A program made the position numbers and the translations under genes. The notes under the pieces are model-generated. The model was given only the letters and a program-made list of their open reading frames with translations, was not told the DNA's origin and did not search any database. A DNA stretch of 64,000 nt from Streptomyces sp. HPF1205. Lineage in GTDB: Bacteria > Actinomycetota > Actinomycetes > Streptomycetales > Streptomycetaceae. How positions within the stretch are numbered: the stretch's first letter is position 1; each line of letters opens with the position of its first letter. Of the stretch, positions 50,701 to 57,694 are shown piece after piece. Where the stretch lies: contig NZ_JAINVH010000013.1 of assembly GCF_020400825.1 (NCBI RefSeq), positions 151,165 to 215,164 on the forward strand, written 5' to 3'.

Positions 50701-53700
50701 GCGCCTGCCGCGCCTGCCGCACCGGCCGAACCCGCCGCACGCGCCCCCTCCTCCCGCGGCCCGTCGTTCTCCTCCTCGTCAGGAGTCTGCGACCAGTACA
50801 GCGTCGCCTCCAGCCGGGTGGTGGTGTCCGTCAGGCTGTAGTTCGGCAGCAGTCCGAGGTCCACCAGGGTCGCGTGCGCGGGGGACTGGCTCAGTTCCCG
50901 CAGCAGGTCCCCGGCGGTGCGGCGCTCGGCCAGCAGTTCGCGCCGCTCGCGGTCCTGGGAGGCGTCGGAGCGTGCCAGTTGCCCGGCCGCCTCGTCGATC
51001 GCCGCGATCCTGCGGCGGACCTCCTCGCGCCGGCCGGTCCAGTCCTCCTCCGCCTCCTGCAGCGCCCGGACGATCCCCCCGGTCGCGTACGCGCGCAGCT
51101 CGTCCGCCGCGTGCTCCGAGACGCCCCCGGTGTCGGTGTCGGTGCCGTCACCGGAAGGGAGCGAGGGGAGCGGGGGGAACAGCGCGAGGAACTCCTCCAC
51201 GAGCACCGCCCCATGCGTCTGCGCGGCGTCCGCGAGGTCCTGGCACCATCCGCTGGCCCCGAACAGGGCGGACGCCAGCCGGGGTACGGGCGGGAGGGTC
51301 TCGCCGTCCGAGGTCCGCAGTTCCCCGCGGGCCGCCAGGTCCAGCAGCCGGGCGGTGTACTGGCGGCGCAGGATCTCCACGGCCGACAGGTAGCAGCCCG
51401 GCGGCAGGATGGTCCCGGCGATCATCTCGCGCGGCTGGTCCAGGTAGTACAGGTCGCGGGCCCGGCGTCCGCCGAAGGCGACGACCAGCGCGTTGCCCGT
51501 GCGCCGCCCGGCCCGCCCCGCCCGCTGCACGTACGTGGCCGGACCGGCGGGCAGGGAGCCGAGCAGGACGGCCGACAGGTCGCCGATGTCGATGCCGAGT
51601 TCCAGGGTGGGCGTGCACGACAGGACGTTGGGGTCGGTGTAGTGCGTGCCCGCCTTGAAGGCGCGCTCCACGCGCTCGCGTTCGGGACGGGTGAGCATGC
51701 CGGTGTGCTCGGCGGTCACGACGCGGAACGTGCCCCCCGTCAGGTACAGGCGGCGGTAGTAGTCCCGGCTGTAGTCGCGCTCCCGCACGGGCCCGCGGGC
51801 GCCCGCGGCACCGGTGCCGTACAGGTCGCGCTGCGGCGCGGTGAGCCGTCCCTTGCACCGGTAGCGCGGGCAGGGGTGGCCGTACCAGCGGGTGCGCCGC
51901 TCGGGCACGACGACCTGCTGCCAGCCGCAGTCCTCGCAGGCCACGAAGGCCTTGTTGACGACGGCGTCGTCGAGCAGCCGGACCTGGATGTGACCGGGCT
52001 GCAGCCCGTACACCCGGGTCTGCCGGTCGCGGGTGGTACGCGCCGACAGGACACCGGCGTCGGCCAGGTGGGGCAGCAGCCTGCGCAGGTACTCGGTCGC
52101 CCCGGCGGCGTCCAGGCCCAGGCACCTGCGCGTCCAGTCCTGGTACCAGCCCAGCCGTCCGGTGACCGCGTCGAACTCCGATCCGTCCTTCTGGCCGTCC
52201 AGCAGGAACCGGGGCGGGGCGACGCCCTCGGGGAAGGCGGGCATGCCGTCGGGCCTGCGCCCGGAGATGAGGTACCGGCTGGTGCCGGCCTCCTTGATCC
52301 AGGTGTCGAGCCAGTGGTGCCGTACCGCGCCGCGCAGCCGCAGCCGTTCCAGCAGGCCCCGGACGTAGGCGAGATAGCGTTCGGGCGTGGGCAGCCCGCC
52401 CACGGCCAGCAGTTGGCCGGGCAGGGCCAGGTGCACGTCCCGTGCCAGGCCGGTCACGGCGTCGGGGTCGGCCACCGTCACCTCGGCCGCCGCGGTCCTG
52501 GTCAGTTCGAGGGTGCGGCCCATGCGGCTGCGCAGCCCGAACTCCATGACCGTCGCGAAGGCGAGCCGTTCGCCGATCAGCCGCCAGGTCCGCGCGTCGC
52601 CCGTGCCGCGGCCGGACAGCAGCCGGTCGACGCCCGGCTCGTCGTGGAGGTCGGGAGGTACGACGGCGGCCAGCGCCTCGGGGTCGTCCACCGATTCCAG
52701 GACGAGGCCGATCAGGTCGTTGAGCGACGTCGGCGCCCCGGAGTCCTCCAGGTTGTGGGCGAGCAGCGAGCGCAGGGAGAACTTGTACGAGGCGTTCGCG
52801 ACGTAGCCCGCGCGGTGGGCCGCGTCCTGGGTCGAGTCGTTGAACAGCAGCGTCTTGCGTTCCTCCGGGAGGAGCGCGATGTCGCCGCCGGTGAAGAGCT
52901 GGGTGACCGTCGCCGAGGCGAGGGCGGCCTGGGCGGTGCCGAGGAAGCGGATGGCGTTGTCGGTGTGGCAGGCCGGGCACCGGTCGTCCCGGGCGGCCTG
53001 GTCGGCGCTCCTGCGGTCCAGCACGGCGAGCGCGAACCAGGCGTCGACGAGTTCCCCGTCGTCCGCGGGGGTGGGCAGCCGGTAGGTGCCGCGTCCGCCG
53101 TCCAGGACGACGACGGACAGCGGGTCGGTGCCGCCGTCGGAGGGCCGGGCGCCGGTGAGCGCGTCGAGTGCCTGCTGCCGCTCGCCGGGGGTGGCCGCGA
53201 TGAAGTAGCGCAGGCGCCGCCTCTCCCGGCCGACGCTCGCCCGCCAGATGCGGTCCTGCGCGGTCACGAGCTGCTGCGGGTCGGCCTCGGGGGACAGCGC
53301 GGCCCATCCGGAGCGTCCGCAGTTGCGGCAGTACACGGCCGGGAGGTGCACCTGGGCGGGCCGCGGGGCGGAGTCGGCGCCCGGCAGGGGCAGCGGCCGG
53401 CGGCTCGACGGGTAGGACCCGGCCGAGGGGTGCGAGGGGTACGAGGGGTGGCTGCCCGAGGAGGGGTCCGGGTCCTCCTCGCCGGGCGGCACGGCGTTGA
53501 GCGCGGCCCGGCGCGTGGCGGTCCTGTCGTCCTCGTACCAGCGGAACTCGGGGGCCGGTCCGACGCCCCGCAGCACGTGTGTCACCGGCCGCACCCACAG
53601 GTGCGCCTCGATGTGCAGCAGCCGCCGGGGCGCGCGCTCGCCGGAGTCGGGGTCGCGGGCGGCGGACAGCAGCGCCACGAACCGCGACAGCGCCTGGAGG

Positions 53701-54950
53701 GCCAGCCGGGGGTTCTCGCGGGCGGTGCGGCCCCAGGAGTAGCCGAAGCGGCCCAGCCGGTCCCGGAGCGTCCACTCGTCCAGCGGTTCGCCGTCGAGCA
53801 GGGACAGCACGCCGAGGGTGTAGTCGTGCCGTTTCAGCAGCCGTCCGACGCGGAAGGCGTCCAGGCCGGAACGGCCCAGCAGCCGGGTGGCGAGCGCGTC
53901 CAGGTCCAGCAGGTCGGGCCGGGCCTCGGCGTCCGGCCCGCCGGACACCGCGACGACCTCCTGCGGGCTCGGCGGTTCGGGCAGCTCGTAGTCGACGGGG
54001 CCGGTGAACTCCTCGGCGCTCATCCGCTCCTCGCCCACGACCGCGTCCGCGGGGAACGGCATGCCGAAGACCCGCGCCGCCACGTCGAGGACGCCCCCGG
54101 CCTCCTTCCCGGGCGCGCCCTCACCGAGGGTCGCCGAGGTCGCCACCGGGCAGATCGACCCCAGGGGCCGGCCGGGCCGGGCCGCGCCGGTCGCGGCGGC
54201 GAGCCGGCGCAGCAGCATCGCCACGTCGGTGCCCTGCGCTCCGTCGTACGTGTGGAACTCGTCCAGCACGACGTAGGCCGGCTCGGCGCCCTCCCACAGG
54301 CCCCGGTCCTCGCCGCGCTGGAGCAGCAGGTCGAGCATCTTGTAGTTGGTGATCAGCACGTCGGGCGGGGTCAGGCGCATCTCCTCGCGCCGCGTCATCA
54401 CCCGCCGGAAGCCGGTGTCGGGCCGGTCGCCGATGTAGAGGCCCGCCGTGACCTGCGCCAGCTCCGGGCGCGCCAGGTAGTCCGCGATGCGTCCCGCCTG
54501 GTCGGTGGCCAGCGCGTTCATGGGGTAGAGGAGCACCGCTTTGACGCCCGTGCCGGACGCCCGCCCGCCTTCGGCCTTCCGGCGCCGGCAGTGGTCCAGC
54601 ACGGGGATCAGGAAGGACTCGGTCTTGCCGGAGCCGGTGCCGGTGGTCACCAGCGTCGGCCGCGCGGGCCCGCGCAGGGTGGACAGCCGGGCCCACGCCT
54701 TGGCCTGGTGCCGCCAGGGCGCGAACCCGGGGAATCCCGCGGACCACTCCAGGTCCTGCCGCCAGCCGTCGCCCGCGAGGTGGAACGGCGTACGGATCCG
54801 CAGGTAGGGACCGCGGAAGATGCCGGTCTCGGGGTGCCCGAGGAAGCGTTCGAGAGCGGCGCGGGTGGTCTCGTCGGCGAGGGCGTACGTCGTCGTGAGG
54901 TACTGCGTCAGACTGCCGCGCAGCTGCGCCGCGGCCATGGTGGGCTTCAC
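47724..54950 (-). CDS. Giant DEAD-type helicase with DUF1998, zinc clusters and nuclease-like C-terminus
   Basis: 2408 residues from a GTG at 54950 (GGGGGGA upstream). The SF2 core has TTGTGSGKTES (103-112), VVLDEFHTYDG (DEFH at 230), VATSATLG and the late motif VQRAGRAGRRTG. Several Cys-x2-Cys pairs bind zinc (CRNCGRSGW, CPACHTDN, CEDCGWQ, CPACGY). DUF1998 ends in LPGGTGYLHRL and the CPCQEKGMDGCHQC cluster. After it, SRAAADAYTTSAG to VALYLDGYAYHAT resembles a DUF559/PD-(D/E)xK nuclease, with a second degenerate copy near the end (DLAWPDARIGVV). The layout recalls Druantia DruE and other large DUF1998 helicases. Defence is the likely role. Confidence 0.87.
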   Translation of the reverse strand: MKPTMAAAQLRGSLTQYLTTTYALADETTRAALERFLGHPETGIFRGPYLRIRTPFHLAGDGWRQDLEWSAGFPGFAPWRHQAKAWARLSTLRGPARPTLVTTGTGSGKTESFLIPVLDHCRRRKAEGGRASGTGVKAVLLYPMNALATDQAGRIADYLARPELAQVTAGLYIGDRPDTGFRRVMTRREEMRLTPPDVLITNYKMLDLLLQRGEDRGLWEGAEPAYVVLDEFHTYDGAQGTDVAMLLRRLAAATGAARPGRPLGSICPVATSATLGEGAPGKEAGGVLDVAARVFGMPFPADAVVGEERMSAEEFTGPVDYELPEPPSPQEVVAVSGGPDAEARPDLLDLDALATRLLGRSGLDAFRVGRLLKRHDYTLGVLSLLDGEPLDEWTLRDRLGRFGYSWGRTARENPRLALQALSRFVALLSAARDPDSGERAPRRLLHIEAHLWVRPVTHVLRGVGPAPEFRWYEDDRTATRRAALNAVPPGEEDPDPSSGSHPSYPSHPSAGSYPSSRRPLPLPGADSAPRPAQVHLPAVYCRNCGRSGWAALSPEADPQQLVTAQDRIWRASVGRERRRLRYFIAATPGERQQALDALTGARPSDGGTDPLSVVVLDGGRGTYRLPTPADDGELVDAWFALAVLDRRSADQAARDDRCPACHTDNAIRFLGTAQAALASATVTQLFTGGDIALLPEERKTLLFNDSTQDAAHRAGYVANASYKFSLRSLLAHNLEDSGAPTSLNDLIGLVLESVDDPEALAAVVPPDLHDEPGVDRLLSGRGTGDARTWRLIGERLAFATVMEFGLRSRMGRTLELTRTAAAEVTVADPDAVTGLARDVHLALPGQLLAVGGLPTPERYLAYVRGLLERLRLRGAVRHHWLDTWIKEAGTSRYLISGRRPDGMPAFPEGVAPPRFLLDGQKDGSEFDAVTGRLGWYQDWTRRCLGLDAAGATEYLRRLLPHLADAGVLSARTTRDRQTRVYGLQPGHIQVRLLDDAVVNKAFVACEDCGWQQVVVPERRTRWYGHPCPRYRCKGRLTAPQRDLYGTGAAGARGPVRERDYSRDYYRRLYLTGGTFRVVTAEHTGMLTRPERERVERAFKAGTHYTDPNVLSCTPTLELGIDIGDLSAVLLGSLPAGPATYVQRAGRAGRRTGNALVVAFGGRRARDLYYLDQPREMIAGTILPPGCYLSAVEILRRQYTARLLDLAARGELRTSDGETLPPVPRLASALFGASGWCQDLADAAQTHGAVLVEEFLALFPPLPSLPSGDGTDTDTGGVSEHAADELRAYATGGIVRALQEAEEDWTGRREEVRRRIAAIDEAAGQLARSDASQDRERRELLAERRTAGDLLRELSQSPAHATLVDLGLLPNYSLTDTTTRLEATLYWSQTPDEEENDGPREEGARAAGSAGAAGAAGAAGAAGAAGAAGAKVYRSETRDYERSSALALTELAPGNSFYVNGYRHVVRALDIGGPDRRAWSVWRLCPACGYVRTENAERDTSPCPRCRGREIADAGCVQYVLRPRRVLSRDKREDARVRDDRDERDRKHYATLTTVDIDPDRLLAGSWRHDEAVFGVDFTRHAVIRTLNLGLDREDGSSTVPLAGDDVRLNPFYVCTSCGGATADGRPVVDVPQHALTESGAASTPATSHHQLWCPRRRTRAAAAHPAGARDAGRDVPLLLAHELTTEAVRILLPASVARVKERLASFTAALFAGIAARYGGDPDHIDIAEAAMPDDAGDPQAHWPRRFLVVYDRLPGGTGYLHRLASADGFREVLLMARDVIERCPCQEKGMDGCHQCLLRRVPAADYDRVSRNEVRQMLDELLGADGERWHTSPVTTTQDIPLHRQAESDLEVLFVETLRDWARLPESRAAADAYTTSAGTYALDLRLTAPDGSTVSWRVSQQRALDGTRPDILLERLDSPGPRVALYLDGYAYHATPEHNRLADDAMKRTRLRAEGLRVFQLTYHDVMAWRRRLNDPAHTGTDADTAVWTPYGTTGRQRARDYYDRVGRGLPGELAETMWVNPARTLLAYLRSPEPERWRRRAEAVAAGMSGADGARGAALTGAEAAGGIRQALRGGVPAASGGPVRMLYGPDASGCRLVLTADGRRTPPVWTGLAVLDDGAAALEEGPAHKRRWRAWLWWGNVLQFLEHGGGDSAQLTSGMLDGFDPGTLTVTGGEGWLSSVGVPVPRPAEQPSAVEAAAVPAVPAVPAVPAVPAVAAVPAVTAVSAVPAVPAVTGDGTADATAARGPEAAERRGGTDRGRDAGWDRVIELLDPEEPGLADLAHALARAAVPVPRDGWELDGRGWQADLAWPDARIGVVRAPRPVAGEPDYEAEDQKRAFEAAGWSVRTAAGWDSAELIARLDGRDRDRDRDRDTDSGGTDSGTDSDTETGSGGDSDTDSEGEPKR
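48228..48350 (-). repeat. Ala-Val-Pro repeat tract in the giant helicase
   Basis: GTACGGC/GGTACGGCC-type 9-bp units repeated a dozen times, coding for a run of Ala-Val-Pro triplets in the C-terminal third of the helicase, between the nuclease-like domains. Probably a flexible linker expanded by slippage. Confidence 0.85.
50666..50735 (-). repeat. Gly-Ala-Ala repeat tract in the giant helicase
   Basis: GCCTGCCGC repeated about six times in tandem, coding Ala-Gly-Ala units in a linker just after an acidic stretch and before the DUF1998 half. In frame. Confidence 0.88.
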
Positions 54951-55384
54951 GACAGTCCCCCCTTGCGATGCCGGCGCCCTTGTGATCGGTACCACCGTAT
55001 CGGGGGTGACCGACAGTACGGGCGCCGATCGACCGGGCCGGGTGTCACGCGGAGATACGGCGGGTACGCCCGCGGGGCCGGGGCGGCGGGGTGCGACGCC
55101 GGGTACCGGCGCGCGGGTACGGCGTGGCGCCGGCGTACGCGCCCCTCGTGTCCCCATCGCGCCATGATCGGCTCGCGGCGGTCCGGCGCGAGCGGCGTAC
55201 GGCGGCGGCGCGCCCGCCCCGCTCGGACGGGTGCCGCGGGCTCCGCTCGTGTCGCCGGGAGAGCCGCGGGCCGCGCGAGCGGGCCCGGAGGGTGGCCGGA
55301 GGGTGGCCGAACCCGCCCTTGCCCGCGGGCGGTTTGTTGCGCGATGACTGGGGCGACCGACAACCGAAACCGATCGGAGGAAGC
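54951..55384. other. Divergent spacer between helicase operon and SSI gene
   Basis: 434 bp with no supportable gene. It contains short GGCGCC/CGGGTAC-type repeats and must carry both promoters. The stretch 54990-55020 (accaccgtatcgggggtgac) is the least GC-rich and is a candidate helicase promoter. No clear boxes. Confidence 0.4.
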
Positions 55385-55804
55385 GTGAGAAAGAGACTCG
55401 GGCTCCTGTTCGCGGCCGGTATGGCCGCCGCGGTCGCGTCCGCCACGGCCCTGCCCGCGGTGGCGTCCCCCTCGGACACCACCGCACCCCTGACGAGCCT
55501 GTTGATCACCAAGTCCCACCTCATCGCGACCAGTCGCACCGCGGCCGCGAGCCAGGTGACCCTCGACTGCGAACCCACCGGCGGCACCCACCCGACCGCG
55601 CAGGCCGCCTGCGACGCGCTCATCGCCGTCAACGGCGACTTCGCCAAGCTCCCGCCGGCCACCGGCGTCTTCTGCCTCGCCGTCTGGGACCCGGTGACGG
55701 TATCCGTGACCGGTGTATGGCGCCAGAAGCCCGTGACGTTCACGCGGACCTACTCCAACGACTGCGACGCGGCGGTCAGCAGCGACAACGTCTTCCGCTT
55801 CTGA
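55385..55804 (+). CDS. SSI-family secreted subtilisin inhibitor
   Basis: A 139-residue protein from a GTG at 55385 with GGAGGAA upstream. Signal peptide ~1-28 (cut after AVA). The mature domain has CEPTGGTHPTAQAACDAL and FCLAVWDPVTVSVTG, with four cysteines at the family positions, and ends in SDNVFRF. By alignment to SSI (CPMVYDP, P1 Met73), the P1 residue here is Ala99 in CLAVWDP. Family members are dimeric tight-binding inhibitors of subtilisin-like proteases outside the cell. P1 Ala suggests preference for proteases taking small residues. Confidence 0.9.
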   Translation: MRKRLGLLFAAGMAAAVASATALPAVASPSDTTAPLTSLLITKSHLIATSRTAAASQVTLDCEPTGGTHPTAQAACDALIAVNGDFAKLPPATGVFCLAVWDPVTVSVTGVWRQKPVTFTRTYSNDCDAAVSSDNVFRF

Positions 55805-55853
55805 GCCCTTCCGGGCCCTTCTGAAGCCCTTCAGAGCCGCGTCACCACCTGAC

Positions 55854-55891
55854 GCCGCCGGCCCGCGCCGACCAGGGCGCGGGCCGGCGGC
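55854..55891. terminator. 16-bp stem-loop terminator after the SSI gene
   Basis: GCCGCCGGCCCGCGCC (55854-55869) pairs perfectly with GGCGCGGGCCGGCGGC (55876-55891) around a 6-base loop, 50 bp after the SSI stop codon. Confidence 0.8.
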
Positions 55892-56035
55892 CGGCCGGAA
55901 ACCCAGCCCGCCCGAAGGGGTGTCCTTCGTCCGGCTGACGGCGGTGACCGGCCGGCCGCGTTCGCCGACCGGGTTCGAGCTTTCCCCTGAGCCCCGCCTC
56001 GCCTCGTCCTACTCTGGGGCGCATGGGGTGGTTAG

Positions 56036-57694
56036 CCTCGAAGTTTCGTGACGGTCCGCCGACGGAGTCGGTGGACCGTTTTCGTGCTGTGGGGTGAGGT
56101 GGTGCAGGCCGAAGACCCGAGTGTCGTCTCGGGGTGGCGCCGGGTTCCACTGTTCCGGGCGTTGAGGTGCTGTCGTAGAGAAGGGGAATTTGCTGGTCAG
56201 CCGGGGTTGGGCAGTTGGGTGAGCCGTTCGAGGGCGGTGGTGATGTGGCTGGTCCATGGCCAGTGCTGGGCCAGGCGGAGGATGCGTCGGCGGCCGGTGG
56301 TCACGAGTTGTCCGGCTGCGGTGAACAGGCGGAGGCGTAGTCGGCCGGGCTCCCAGAGTCTGGCTTTACCGGTCAGGGCGAGCATCGGCATCCAGGCCAG
56401 CAGGTCGAGAGCGATCTGCACGATCTCCAGCCAGATCCGGTTCTGGGCTGTGCGGTGCAAGGGCAGGTTGCGCAGGCCGGTGGCCCGGGCGGCGCGGATA
56501 CGGTCCTCTGCCCTTGCCCGCTGTCGGTGGCGCAGTTCGAGTTCGGCGATCGGCCGGCATGGTGTGTTGGTGGCGAAGCAGGTCAGCCGCATGCCGTCCG
56601 CGTCCGTCAGCCGCAACTGGGCTCCAGGGTGCGGCCGTTCCTTGCGGACGATGAGCCGCATGCCTTCCGGCCAGCCGTCCAGCACATCGCCGCTCAGTTC
56701 AGCGACCCAAGCGCCGTCGCGGATCTCGCCGTCCGCTTCAACGGCCGGCGTCCAGGCGGCCGCCGGAACCTTCAGCACATGCTGGTGAATCGCCTCGGTG
56801 ATCACCATCCGACCGAGTAGGACAGCCACCGCCCCCGCCGGGCGAGCCAGTCCACGAACTCGTGGGTGACGCCCGCGGAGTCGGTGCGGATCAGGGTCCG
56901 GCGCCCGCGCCGGTACTTCTCCGGCAGCTGGGCCAGAGCCAGTCGGGTAAGGGTGATGTGGTCGGCGGCGGTGTTCGATCCCGCGTTGCCCGGCCGCAGC
57001 AGGGCCGCGACCGGTTCACCGGTGCCGCCGCTTCCGTGGTCGACGAAGGCCATCAGCGGGTGGTGGCCGTAGGTCCGCTTCCAGGTCGGTGCGGCGTCCT
57101 CTTTGTCTGAATGTGCGATTACCAGCACCCCGTCGAGGTCCACGGTCACCGTCCCGCCCGCGTCAGGCGCTTCCCGGCCGGCCAACCGCCAGACATGTTG
57201 GCGCACTTCAGCCCGCGCGGCACGGATGGCTGCCAGAGCCTTCTCCCCGGAGGCTGCGAGGGTGTCGATAAGGCGGGAGACCGTCGGGTCGGAGGCCACC
57301 GGCCCGATCACGGCCGGCTCCGCCCGCAGCATGGCGACATCCGCGAGGCAGTCCCCGCCCAGCGCGACCGCCAACGCAACGTCCAGCAGGACCTTGCCCG
57401 GATCGTGCACCGCCCGAGCCTTCCGCCACGGCGTCAGCGCCGCGGACATCGCGGTGTCCAGGCCGGCCTTGCGGACGGTCTCGACCAGTAGCAGGCCCCC
57501 GGCCTGCGAGACCACCGCCCGGCCCCCGCCATCGATGCGGACACGCGGGTAGGACCCGATACCCTTCTTCACCTGGAGAGTGCTCCTTTCCTTGCAGCCA
57601 ACAGGACCCTCAGTAAGTCCTATCGTTGCAGGTCAGGAGCACTTTCCGTGTTTTGGGTCAGCCCTCGGACAGCCCGTCTCGCGCAAGCGCGAGA
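56036..57694 (-). mobile_element. IS1380-family insertion sequence
   Basis: A 1659-bp element. Its ends start CCTCGAAGTTTCGTGACG (left, 56036) and, read inward from 57694, TCTCGCGCTTGCGCGAGACG (right): imperfect terminal repeats. Each side is flanked by TTAG (56032-56035 and 57695-57698), fitting the 4-5 bp target duplication of this family. It carries one transposase reading frame, broken by a frameshift. The right end abuts the GH2 stop codon. A diverged, truncated relative lies at 62708-63433. Confidence 0.75.
56197..57572 (-). pseudogene. IS1380-family transposase, frameshifted
   Basis: Reading starts at a GTG at 57572 (KKGIGSYPRV) and runs 256 codons through VDLDGVLVIAHSDKEDA, YGHHPLMAFVDHG and TLIRTDSAGVTHEFVDW to SYSVGW, then a stop at 56802. 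The next 210-codon frame (56829-56197) continues the same protein (MVITEAIHQHVLKVP ... HRQRARAEDRIRAARATGL). Inserting one base in the GG at ~56813 restores SYSVGMVITEA, so a single-base loss broke a ~460-residue DDE transposase. A sequencing undercall in a G run or a programmed frameshift cannot be excluded. Confidence 0.85.

Noticed and set aside
47724..54950. DISARM system (DrmA/DrmB)
   Set aside because: Helicase and DUF1998 are on one chain and neither methyltransferase, DrmC-type PLD nor DrmD/E is nearby.
49458..55388. 1976-codon open frame antisense to the giant helicase
   Set aside because: It mirrors the helicase codons, is composed of Gly/Ala/Val/Arg-biased sequence without motifs, and lacks a start context.
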